Position numbers and translations under genes: made by a program | In this document: one piece after another, positions 22,111 through 32,603 of the stretch | How positions within the stretch are numbered: the stretch's first letter is position 1 | Layout: the number at the start of each line of letters is the position of its first letter | Source of the DNA: Malachius bipustulatus | Lineage: Eukaryota; Arthropoda; Insecta; Coleoptera; Melyridae | Length of the DNA: 64,000 bases | Direction: 5' to 3' | Assembly (NCBI GenBank): GCA_910589415.1 | Contig: OU342631.1 | Span: forward strand, 5,518,001-5,582,000 | The notes under the pieces: model-generated | Seen by the model: only the letters and a program-made list of their open reading frames with translations | Told to the model about the DNA's origin: nothing | Database searches by the model: none

Positions 22111-23812
22111 TGTAATAATAATAAGTGTTTGATCTAAAAAACAATCCCTTCTAACCAAAGGCGTCGACAGGAAAAAGTTGGGGACTCAACGTGTTCTGCA
22201 ACCCCTGTTCCCTCCGCTCGCGCTTCGATTCACTGTGAACAAAATCTAGCAAAAAGTGTGTCGTCATGAGGAAGAAATTTGTGCAAAATTCCAACTGAAT
22301 ATGTATCTTGAAAAGCAACGGAGATATAATAGAAAACTTCTTATAAAGTTTATTTAGCGTGTAACAGCCTTTGATAAATAGCATGAAGAATGTTCCATTA
22401 TTTTTGGCGAAATAATATGTAACCGAGACCTTGACCTACTAATTCCTGATACCCTATATAAAGGTATGCCCGGAAATAACCTGTGTCTAGAAAAGGAAGT
22501 GACTTAAAAAAAAGGACTTTTTCCTATAAATTTATATGCCCAGACGTATCCTTTTCAAGATATAGGCGCTCAAACTTGAATTTTTTTCTTCAGTTTTTTT
22601 GAGAGCCAATATCTCGAGAACAGTATGAAAACTAATTTTTAGCTTTTCTACACACTTTGTGCTAATAATTAATCCTCTTACTTTTACTGTAAAATAAAGG
22701 TTAATTTGAGGGTTTGAACCCATTATTTTTTCTACACACCGAAAAGTCTTGGTTAACAGCTCTATTTTTTTCTTCTATCTTTGTTTTTTACTGTTGATTA
22801 GTTGTTAAAAAAATTCTTAAAGTTATTATTTTCTCTAGAATCTGACGATTTTGCTTTCTTATTAAAATCCAGTCTATATTAAAAAAAAAATCAAATGTCA
22901 AATGGATAGCGCATGAGGAGTTATGTAAACCCACAAAAAATTAAATATTTATTTATAATAATTATAAAACAGAAATTGCTAATATAAGAAATCTTGATTT
23001 TTCAGTTTTTGCAGAAAATTTCAGCAAAGACTGGAAGTTATCATAATTTTTTTTTTAATTGTGCAGGTTTTCTCTATACCTACTACTGTAAAGTTAAACC
23101 CACTCGCCTGTACCGCCTGCCTGTAAGTTCTCAAAATCACAGTGGTGAGAGAGATAGAAACACGATCTGAATTGTATTTTATGCGATATTATCAAAATTA
23201 TATTTTCTTGTTATTTAACTGTTTTAATAATTTATATATTTACTGATTTCCTTAGTTGCTATTCACTATCTGCAGAATTTCCGAAATAATACCTAAATGT
23301 AATATGTTGTAAAAAAATAATTTCACATCACTCTAATTATGAACTAAGTTCATTCTTCATATTTTCTCAAATAGTAATTCTTACCAGACGAAAAGAAAAA
23401 CGATAATTGATATAGGTACCACCTGCTAACTTTCAAAGCTGCTTATAAGAAATTGGCATCGTAAAAAGCATTTTTGTGATTCCTGTTCCGTTCCCAATTT
23501 CAACCCACAAAGAAAATAATGGCAGGCTTAAGTTGAAAGAATTTCAATATAAATCAACAGAACAGAAGAAAAGTCTAACCTTCATGATAATTTCTGGCCT
23601 AAATTCTAAAAATATTATTCATTTCAACTAAGTAAAAGTAACAATAGTTTTTTTTATATTAGGTATGTTAACGATAATGAGATTACTTGACCGATTTTTT
23701 TTTATCTGCTTAAAGCTATTATAGCTGGTACGACTATATGTAGATTGGCCAGCTAGGTTTGCTGACTTGGTCTCTGCTAAATTATAACTATAAATGCCAA
23801 ATACGTAAAATA
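22111..23812. other. No gene recognised
   Basis: AT-rich sequence. A TATATAAAGGTATGCCCGG string near 22453 resembles a core promoter by itself but has no associated exon. Minus frames at 22151-22384 and 22532-22723 are unrecognised. Confidence 0.45.
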
Positions 23813-24671
23813 TACAGGGTGTCTGCTTAAGGCTGGCCACCGGCTATATCTCGGAAACTAATGGGCCTATGACCTCAAAATAAAAAATTTCCAGACATAA
23901 GTGATCACGAGAAATTCAATGAAAATATTTTCAAGATGACCGCACTTCCGGGAATACCGGAAGTTGACACCTACTTCGTTATTTTAATAGGAACACCCTG
24001 TATATTATTATATTTTTTAAATGTCTGAAAAAATCGAATACAGGTGGTTTTCACCATTGGAATTTAGATTGAGCGGTTTATGAGTTATAAACAAGTGAAG
24101 ATCGAAAATTTTCAACTTCAAAGCAGTGTAGAACTAGAACGGCTCAAGATATCTAAAAACGGTTTACATGTCCCTATCCTAACTTTTCATGTTTTATCCC
24201 ACTATGTGAAGTAAATTTTAATACAGGGTGATGAAAAATCGGATAATTTTCATCACCCTGTATTTAAATTTACTCCACATACTGGGATAAAACGTGAAAA
24301 GTTAGGATAGGGACATGTAAACCGTTTTTGGATATCTTGAGCCGTTCTTATTCTAGACTGCTTTGAAGTTGAAAATTTTCGATTTTCACTTGTTTATAAC
24401 TCGTAAACCGCTCAATCTAAATTCCAATGGAGAAAACCACCTGTATTCGATTTTTTCAGACATTTAAAAAATATAATAATATACAGGGTGTTCCTGTTAA
24501 AATAACGAAGTAGGTGTCAACTTCCGGTATTTCCGGAAGTGCGGCCATCTTGAAAATATTTTCATTGAATTTCTCGTGATCACTTATGTCTGGAAATTTT
24601 TTATTTTGAGGTTCTAGGCCCATTAGTTTCCGAGATATAGCCGGTAGCCAGCCTTAAGCAGACACCCTGTA
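23813..24671. mobile_element. Modular palindrome, complete copy
   Basis: Two arms of about 430 bp meet head to head at about 24243 (ATGAAAAATCGGATAATTTT...). Each arm has three parts. First is an outer 190-bp box bounded by TACAGGGTGTCTGCTTAAGG and GGAACACCCTGTA. Second is a shared core containing GAGCGGTTTATGAGTTATAA, ACGGCTCAAGATATC and GGTTTACATGTCCCTATCCT. Third is an inner TACAGGGTGATGAAAA end. The arms are nearly identical. Transcription across it would give a long double-stranded hairpin. It carries no coding sequence. Confidence 0.9.
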
Positions 24672-26117
24672 TACATAAATGGAAAATCAATTTCCAAATG
24701 TTTAAAACAGCAGCATTTTTTGTAGCATCGACTTGGTTAACTGAAGTGAAAATTTTACAAAAATTTTACAGATTTACAAATTTTACAGGGTGATGATTCA
24801 TGAACTAATGAACTGATAACTAATGAAACGTAGTTAAATGCCAGGTAGGGGACATCGAAGCAATAATTCATAATATACAGGGTGTTTCTTAATAAAATGC
24901 TAATATTTAAGGAGGTTATTCTTGGGTCAATTTTGAAACAAAAAACGTCATAAGAACGTATGTCCTAAAAGTCTTAACTTTTGAGATACAGGGTGGTAAA
25001 GTTTTATTAAAATAAATAATTTTTTCGTAATATCTGTAACACCGTTCTGGATATTTTAATGAAATTTCGTGTACAGGTATCACGCATCAAGGGGAATTTT
25101 TTCATGTACCACGTTTCATTTTATTTTTACTAATGACGATGGTGCATAATCGTGCAGAATTTTACCTGCATATTTTGGCAGACATTGATGGCAAGTCACT
25201 GATTTCTGTTAAAATAGAAATAATTTTGGAATCCCAATTCATTTCCAAGCAAATTTGATTATCTGTTATAACAACTAAATAGCTGTAGGGTCTAATAATA
25301 AGGTGTAAAGTAAAAAAAATTTCAAGGCTTTGCAGAAATATACAAAACAAATAATTTAAACAAAAAAATTATTGATAGATAAAAAAATTCTTTAAAAATA
25401 CTAGTTTGTTATTTTATTGATAATACAACTTGTTGAGCTAACGACATTATTTTTTAATAGTAAAAGAATACTTTGCGTCTAAGGAAAACGACACATATTT
25501 ATGTCTCTATTATGTGCTATTAAATTTATAATCCTTAATTCTTCTTAACACCTATTGAATTAATTAGTTATCTGCATATTTTGTATTTCTAAGACTCCTT
25601 GTATCAATAGTTGGCGACTTTTTGTAAATTAAAAATGACTGTAAAATATTCATAAAAAACATCACATTGGTGATGATAAAGATTACATTAACACTGCACT
25701 TACCTAAAGCAGAAGAATGGTACAGCAATTATTTATATCATTTAATTAATGCCCGAACGCGATTTAGATTCAGACTCTGGAGTATGAACCGAACGTTGCG
25801 ATGGGTTGGAGCGCACTGGAATTGAGAAGAGAGTTTGTTATCAACTGGTCCACAGCATGTCGGGATCTCATGGCGCACGTCGCTCCCGACCGAGTGTAAC
25901 AGGATAACAGGGAGAGAAGGGAGAAATGCTAGGTCAAGATTCCGTTAAGTTTTCAGGTTCAGGTGCACGTTGAAACTTGATACGGAAAACAAGTATCATG
26001 TTGAGAATTCGATGTTGATTATGATTATAGCCAATTCGATTTTTCAAATATCGGAAAATTTTATTAGATAAAGCCTACTCAATTAATTTTCTCAGACAAT
26101 ATGAACATGCAGTATTA
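24672..26117. other. Fragments of TACAGGGTG elements, then no gene
   Basis: Isolated element-end motifs occur at 24784 (TTTACAGGGTGATG), 24876 (TACAGGGTGTTTC) and 24986 (ATACAGGGTGGTAAAG) without inverted partners. A tract at about 25750-25930 is richer in G+C and could be regulatory or an exon, but no frame or splice pattern supports a gene. Confidence 0.4.
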
Positions 26118-26302
26118 TACAGGAGATCCTATTAAAAAAAATAGACAATGACGTCATTACTGAGCCAAAGGAATTGGTATAAAAAATTTACATCAATAAA
26201 AATAAAAATTAAATTATAAAATTGACCTGTTTTTGAATTTTTTTGAAAACTCAAAACTGAAAGGTTTATTGGAATGTTGCCAGACTGTCTAGCCACCCTG
26301 TA
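26118..26302. mobile_element. Short TA-flanked MITE remnant
   Basis: The ends TACAGGAGATCCTATTAAAA and AGCCACCCTGTA (26291-26302) resemble the outer box of the modular palindromes: about 185 bp with TACAGG...CCTGTA ends. The interior is AT-rich and noncoding. Confidence 0.5.
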
Positions 26303-26540
26303 TAGTACTAGATGAACAAAGCGATCGCTTATGCTTGAAGCCTGAAAGTCGAGCGAAGAAAAAGTCCTGCAGATTCTGGAGCACACTTTTATTCACTCTT
26401 TGAGAACTATCAGAGTATCTCTGTCTAGGACTGTAGACTGGTAGGTATAAACACAAAATTTAATAAGACTGCAATAAGAAAATCAAGCGGTCACTAGCGA
26501 TTTTCAGTTACAGTCACGGTGGGTACTATTTGGTCGCAAA
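26303..26540. other. No gene recognised
   Basis: Short spacer between two DNA elements. Nothing recognised. Confidence 0.4.
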
Positions 26541-26708
26541 TAGGAAACCTGTATTATCGCTTGCTAAGGTAGCGTATTCTCATTCTCACAAAAAGTTGGG
26601 AAAAAAGTTGGGAATGTCAAATTTGGCTTCATAAACGTCAGATTTTCCATGAACGTACAACTGTCTAAAAATTCACATAATTTATTGTTAAATCCGCGTA
26701 TTAAAAAG

Positions 26709-26795
26709 AAGGTAAACTTTTGCTGCGTTAGAGGATGTTTTAACAATAAAAAGAGGGCTTTCTACTTGTTCGCGTCGCTTAAAGCCAACTTTCTT
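26709..26795 (+). pseudogene. THAP zinc-finger fragment
   Basis: Translation gives VNFCCVRGCFNNKKRAFYLF followed by ASLKANF. The C-x-V-x-G-C-x-N spacing with a downstream aromatic-rich FYLF is the start of the C2CH THAP domain, a site-specific DNA-binding fold found at the N-terminus of P-element transposases and some host proteins. The expected initiator is AAG here; the related 36-kb copy has ATG at the matching place (ATGGTAAACTTTTG). The rest of the THAP domain and the transposase core are lost to the LINE insertion and internal deletion. Confidence 0.65.
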
Positions 26796-27357
26796 CAGTT
26801 TCAGTTTCAGTTTATTATTCGCTTTTTAAATAATACAGTATCACATTATTGTGTCCGTACATTATAAGCTCGTCATATACATATAAATAAACACATAATA
26901 TAACACATAAACCACAACATCACAATCAGTAAAATACAAATTTTGAAACAACAAAATCACAATCAAAACTACTCATATTCAATCAAACCCGGACTATAAT
27001 AGATCACCTAGTGATTTGGGTGAGTAAAAAATTCCTCAAGGGAATAGAAACATTTGTCTAGGAGAAATTCTCTTATTTTTTGTTTGAATACTTTAAGGCT
27101 ATCTGTCTCTTCAAAACACCCATAATTACAGAGAGCATGGTTATATACCTTAATTCCTATATAATTGGGATTTTGCTGGGTTATGCAGAGTCTCGAAAAG
27201 GGAAGAGCCAGCGTATCTTTACTTTTTGTTTCGTAATTGTGAAAGAATGAGCGCTTATTGGAGATTATTGAAGGGCTTTGTTTTATATGGATTAGCAGCA
27301 GATAAATGTACAGTGACGGAAATGACATGATCCCCAACTTCCTAAACAGCGGTCTGC
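26796..27357 (-). pseudogene. 5'-truncated LINE inserted in the THAP element
   Basis: The minus frame 27008-27337, which continues upstream to about 27357 as CRPLFRKLG, encodes IMSFPSLYIYLLLIHIKQSP and YIGIKVYNHALCN. This is the region after the reverse transcriptase of many insect non-LTR elements (LxxPSLYIY...NxR...LPxSR...G.K.YN). The 3' untranslated part is AT-rich and ends in an (ACTGAA)n-type tail near 26796-26815, normal for LINEs. The related element at 36.2 kb has uninterrupted sequence here (GGTAACTTTCTTAATATTTT) and so gives the empty site. A target duplication of about TTTCTT is likely. Confidence 0.8.
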
Positions 27358-27891
27358 ATGGTTTTTCTTAATATTTTAAGCTCATTATAGTGCTCTATTA
27401 ATACTTACCTGTTAACTGATGGGATTTTCCGGACAAAAAATGCACCCAGCCCCATCAGCAGACAGTTATGATTGCAGAAAATATACGGAGCTCAGAATTT
27501 CCGTATACCTACCGGGAAGTTTGTCAGGTAGGTTTTATTATACCTACATATTAATGATTCTTATTTTTAAGGATCAGTATGGGTATTAAGATCACACTGT
27601 CATTTGTGTGTCTACCACGACGCTTTTTCTCAGTAACATTACGTTAGATATCGAGTTGAAAATTATACCCAATACTGAAGTCTACAGCTTCGTAGATCCT
27701 ATAAACACGTAATATGTTTTTAATACCCACTGAAAGAAGATTCCTCGATTTCTATTCGTGTTATTTATTTTGTTTCATTATTCAAACTTCACTTTTTTCC
27801 ACTTGATATCTACGCCCGTGACCAAATGTGCCAAAAATATGACATCCAGCGGTTCAAACATAACCGTGTTAAGTAAACGAGTGAGCCTAGT

Positions 27892-29527
27892 AAGCGTTTA
27901 TAAAACTAAAACAAGAGATTGCCAGCGATCAGATATTGGTACCATATAATCCAGAATTGCTATTAGTCCTAGCTTGCGATGCCAGCCCTACAGGTGTAGC
28001 TGGAGTGTTATCACACACTATTGATAACATTGAATATCCAGTAGCTTTTGCCTCGAGATCACTGACACCAAGTGAATGCAATTATAGCCAATTAGATCGT
28101 GAGGCCCTAGCAATCATGTTTTCTGTTAACCATTTTTATATGGGCAAAAATTCAAATTAATAACAGATAACAGCCAGATCTTCCACCAGAATACGAAGCT
28201 TCTAGCTATGACGTCAGCGAGACTGTTACGATACGCATCATTCCTTTCAGGATTTGAATATGAAGTTGAACATAAGCAAGGATCAGATCACATAAATGTA
28301 GATTGCTTATCAAGAGATCCAAATAAACAGGCTTAGGTACCCATACCGCTGATGTAATACGTAAGGGAACAGAAGAAGATGAACATTTATCAAAAATTAA
28401 GAATGAATTGTTATCAACAACTTCAAATGAAAGTGAGTATACACTTGATGATGGTATGTTATTTAGAGGACAGCGAATTGTCGTCCCTTCAAAACTTCAA
28501 AATATGATTCTCACTGAACTCCATAGTACTCAATCGGAATCTCAAAAATGAAGCAATTAGCAAGAAGGTACTGTTTTTGGAAGAACATCGACAAAGACAT
28601 AGAAAAATTGGTTCGCTCATATGAGAATTGTGTAACATTAGATCATCACCAGCAAAAGCTCCTTTGCATCATTGGGAAATCCCAACTGAAAATTGGAACC
28701 GAATTCACATCGACTACGCAGGACCGTTCCAGGGACTCTAGTTCCTAATTGTTATCGATGCCAAATCAAGATGGGCAGAAATAAAGGTAATTCGAGATGC
28801 TCCTACTTCATTAAAAACAGTTGAATTATTGCAAGAAGTTTTCTCTTTCCAGGGTTATCCAATCGTTATGGTGTCTGATAACGCCACAATATTTGTAAGC
28901 GAATTTTTCAAATCGTTTTGTAAAGAGCATGGCATATTTCAAAAATTCATTGCCCCAAGTCATCCTTCAACAAATGGCCTAGCAGAACGGAATGTTCAAA
29001 CATTGAAAAACCGACTAAAAGCAATGTCGGGAGAGTCAAAGACCATGTCGAGGAAAATTCAAGAAATCATCCTGAAATATTGAGCAACACCTCTTAGTTG
29101 TGGAAAATCTCCAGCAGAGCTGTACTTGAATAGACCCTTAAGAATTAAACTAGATGCAATAAGACCAGTAAAACATGAAGAGGCTCAATAACAAGTACCT
29201 AGAGTACGAACGCTCCAGATTATTGGAGAAAGAGTTCAGGTGCGATTTTATAAAAACAACAATCTTGCATGGAAATTTGGATACATAACTAAAAAGTTTG
29301 GGTTTCTACATTATGAAGTTCAGCTAGATGATCGCTATGTGTTAAAAAGACACATCGATCAAATTTGTAAAACGAGAGTTCCCAAGAAGAAAGTGTCATT
29401 TGCGACAGAAGAAGATAATCAGTAGATAAGGCAAAAAGAGTATCAAGATCAAGAAAATCAAGCCCCCTTAGCTCCCCTTATTTTGAATGATCAACTAAAT
29501 GTTCCTCCACTAGGAAACAACGATTGA
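27892..29527 (+). pseudogene. Ty3/gypsy pol: RNase H and integrase
   Basis: The fragment starts abruptly inside the connection region (AFIKLKQEIASDQILVPYNP). RNase H follows: LLLVLACDASPTGVAGVLSH and FASRSLTPSECNYSQLDREA. Next come HxxC-type linker residues (28548-28748, RRYCFWKNIDKDIEKLVRSY) and the integrase core (IDAKSRWAEIKVIRDAPT; FQGYPIVMVSDNATIFVSEF; HPSTNGLAERNVQTLKNRL). The DD(35)E residues fall in ID/DAKSR, SDNA and AERN. The C-terminal part (29240-29425) continues to 29527 across one in-frame TAG at 29422-29424. Several frameshifts and stops make it inactive. Reverse transcriptase, gag and LTRs are not present. It abuts the THAP element on its left. Confidence 0.92.
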
Positions 29528-29701
29528 ATGATTATGTGATAGTGTCTCCCACGCTTAATTAAAAAAATGCGAATTTGAAAAAGAAAGAAGAGAAAAATAC
29601 AAATGAATAGTTTTAAAATTTACCAACATACAAACAAAGTTCAATTTGAAATTACAGGATGTTCTTGCTGCTCACTTGATATATTATATAATGAGCCTTT
29701 A

Positions 29702-30554
29702 TACAGGGTAAGTCATTGATATGGTAAAGCTCGATTGCACCTACACCATTAAACATATCGAAATGAACCAAAAAGTGCTGTAAATGGGAGGGTAAAGTGC
29801 AGTTTGTAAAATTATTTTCAGATACACAGGATGGCCCAATATCGCTGTACGCCATACAACTTTGTTATTTTAAATAGGACACCCTCTATATTATTACATT
29901 TTCATATTGTTTGAGAAAAGTCAAAAAGAATGATTTGTAAAGTTGAAGTTTGTAATGAGCAATTTATGAGTTATAAACAAATGAAAATCGCGATTTTCCA
30001 TTTTCAAAGCAGCTTATATTGAAAACGGCTCGAGATATAGAAAAACGGTTTACATGTTCCTATCTTAACTTTTCAAGCGGTATCCTATTGGATGGATGAA
30101 ATTTTTATACAGAGTGGTAAAAAATTTGATTATTTTCATCACCCGGTATAAAAATTTCAGCTACATGATAGGATACCAAATTAAAAATTAAGATAGGGAC
30201 ATGTAAACCGTTTTTCCATATCTCGAGCCGTTTTCAATATAAGCTGATTTGAAAATGAAAAATCGCGATTTTCATTTGTTTATAACTCATAAATTGCTCA
30301 TTACAAACTTCAACTTTACAAACCATTCTTTTTGACTTTTCTCAAACAATATGAAAATGTAATAATATAGAGGGTGTCCTATTTAAAATAACAAAGTTGT
30401 ATGGCGTACAGCGATATTGGGCCATCCTGTGTATCTGAAAATAATTTTACAAACTGCACTTTACCCTCCCATTTACAGCACTTTTTGGTTCATTTCGATA
30501 TCTTTAATGGTGTAGGTGCAATCGAGCTTTACCATATCAATGACTTACCCTGTA
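29702..30554. mobile_element. Modular palindrome, second type of outer end
   Basis: Ends TACAGGGTAAGTCATTGATA and TATCAATGACTTACCCTGTA. The arms of about 420 bp meet near 30128 (TTTGATTATTTTCATCACCC). The core (CGATTTTCATTTGTTTATAA, ATATCTCGAGCCGTTTTC, GATAGGGACATGTAAACCG) matches the 23.8-kb palindrome, while the outer box (TGCTGTAAATGGGAGGGTAAA) differs. The two opposite-strand frames (29652-29855 minus, 30401-30598 plus) have the same N-terminal peptide because the arms are mirror copies; they are not genes. Confidence 0.9.
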
Positions 30555-30750
30555 TATTGGCTGATAATATAATATCAGCAATGGTTAAAATAACGTAGCT
30601 TTTACCTTAATTTCTATTAGGTGCTTTTCAACTTCATTGGTGAGATCTGAATGTTATGAACTGCAACCTTCTCTTCTCGCTATTGATTTACATATTCTTC
30701 ACTCTTCCCATCTACAGCTCTACAACTACAACCGTTCTTTTTCAAATTTA
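30555..30750. other. Spacer
   Basis: Nothing recognised before the retroelement module. Confidence 0.4.
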
Positions 30751-31321
30751 TATTTCCCTTCGTCTTGGATCTATCTTTTGCAAAACCACACAAATGCATA
30801 TGCGGCGAATTAGTAACAAACCTATAGGAATCCAAGGTCGTCCATGCGCAAAAAGTGCAGGTCGTCATTCTCGTCACTCCTCGCTATAAATGAAGCTTAG
30901 GCGCGGTTTTGTAGCAGCTAAATGATGGTATGACAATAATTTCTTGGAAAAATGGTCAATGTCTGATTTGGGACGCCACCTGCTCTGATACTTTAGCCCC
31001 TTTCCACCTACAATCATCTTCAAAACATGCAGGTTCTGTCGCTGAGAACAGTGCTTCAAGAAAAAAGCAAAATACAAAAAAATTATTGAAGCTACATTTT
31101 TGTCCCTTTTGCTGTGGAAACTCTTGATCCATAGTGCGCTGAAGCCATTCAACTCGTTGATTGCTTAGGAAAATTGATTGCCTCTTCTTCTGGCGAACAT
31201 CGCTCCAATTCCTATCTAAAACAACGAATCAGTATTGCCATCCAAAGAGGTAATGCAGCCTGCATAATGGGTACCATCCCTCCTTCTGCTTCGATGGAGG
31301 AAATATTCTATTTACTTTAAT
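30751..31321 (+). pseudogene. C-terminal module of a retroelement polyprotein
   Basis: Pieces in three frames are in the expected order: SLRLGSIFC and CICGELV, a CAKSAGRHSRHSSL zinc-knuckle-like segment, DGMTIISWKNGQCLIWDATC with SDTLAPFHL, FVPFAVETLDP, and finally LKQRISIAIQRGNAACIMGT ending MEEIFYLL and TAA at about 31321. This (C-x-C-G)...GRHxRH...WDxTCxDTLAPxH...RGNAAxxMGT series recurs downstream of reverse transcriptase in many animal retroelements. I know it as a repeat-derived module but cannot assign the clade. Stops and frameshifts show it is dead. The reverse transcriptase itself is not in the window. Confidence 0.65.
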
Positions 31322-32482
31322 TTAAAGACTTATTATATCTGTGAAATTAAAATTGTGAAATCTGATATAATTCAATAAAAATAAAAATTTCCCACTTATG
31401 CACTTTGAGATCTATCTCGAAACTGTTTCTTAAGGCTCCATTTTTTATTAATGTTCTAAATACCTACACAAATTATACATATTGAGTCGACGAAAGCAGA
31501 CCTAATAATGGATGTAGATGAGCAATCCTTGTTTATGTAAGCGTTAAACATAGCTGATCCTTTCTTCTATTCACCAAAAAATGATATAACCAAGTTCGAC
31601 AAGCAATGACAATCCACGAAAAACGGATTTTGGACAAACTACCCGGGCCCTTTTTCATCTGGGTCATTCCTACGTGAATTGGGTCGATTTCTTCGATATC
31701 AATCTACACAACCTCGCTGAAGTAATTTTGACAGTGACAGTATTTTGACATTTATTATTTAGAGTGACGTTAAACGGAAATAATTGTTTGAAACGTTGGC
31801 AGGTGCACCCCGAACACCATTGTTTATTATAATTTAAGGTATAGTAGGATTAACTTTAAAAAGTCAGATGTGACGTCATACTAACCGTCCGAATTAATAT
31901 TTTTAATTTCACCAGAAAATGTCAAACAGTTAATTGTCAAGTTGTAAAGGAGCGTAAATTATTGAAGAAATCATTCAAACAATAAATTGAACCGCTTACG
32001 TCAGTTTGAGAGCCACTGACAACTACATAAAATTTATTCACGTAATGACACTCTATCCTCTGTGTTGTGCATTTAATTCTCATTCAAAACCAATGTTGAC
32101 ATAAACTTATTTATGCGGGATAGAGTGTTTAGACAAACTGGACGGTTACTATAAAAACCACGTATATGAAACAAAATAAATCGAACTATCAAATGGATGT
32201 GTATTCTTAATCGATACGTATGACTTTTTAGACTTTATTGGACTATATTTGATAAAAATCATCTGTGACGTTATTGTGATCTTCCAATAATAGTAGCGTA
32301 AACAATTTTTATTTATTTAGCTCTAGTTACCTAGAAAAGTTACCATAGTTACAGTTGCTATGTACGTATAAACAATAATTATTCATTATTTCAGTCTTGT
32401 ATGAACTATCATAGAAGACAGACGTAAAAATTTTGAAAGAACCTTTTTATCGTTCTTTTATTATTTAACCGATTTTTAAAAG
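31322..32482. other. No element recognised; upstream region and possible 5' UTR exon of the 32.6-kb gene
   Basis: AT-rich. A splice donor AAAAG|GTAAGT at the right edge (GT at 32483-32484) suggests that an untranslated exon ends at 32482. No TATA box or transcription start was convincing. Confidence 0.35.
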
Positions 32483-32603
32483 GTAAGTTTGACAATGAAT
32501 AGTTTTATAGAAGAGAAACGCAACTAGAATAATTATTAGAAGCTGTTAAAGCAGAATGTGTTTAATATTTGTGAATTTTTTTGCAGAATTTTGATTAACG
32601 ATA

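Larger units (their letters stand above)
26541..27892 (+). mobile_element. THAP-bearing DNA transposon (P-type), interrupted
   Basis: The left end AGGAAACCTGTATTATCGC and the following CTCATTCTCACAAAAA, AACGTCAGATTTTCCAT and ATTTAT/GTTA blocks match the element at 36063-36829. So do the right-half blocks (TGCACCCAGCCCCATCAGCA, CAGACAGTTATGATTGCAGA, AACATAACCGTG). The copy keeps a THAP zinc-finger segment (26709-26795). It is split by a LINE fragment at about 26796-27357. Its right terminus is missing because a gypsy fragment begins at about 27892. THAP DNA-binding domains are characteristic of P-superfamily transposases; assignment to P is inference. Confidence 0.7.

Noticed and set aside
22453..22475. 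TATATAAAG promoter
   Set aside because: It is a single motif in AT-rich DNA without exon, donor or composition change nearby.
29652..30598. Two opposite-strand frames with the same MAYSDIGPSCVSENN... peptide
   Set aside because: They are mirror readings of the two arms of one palindrome; arm conservation, not protein selection, explains the identity.
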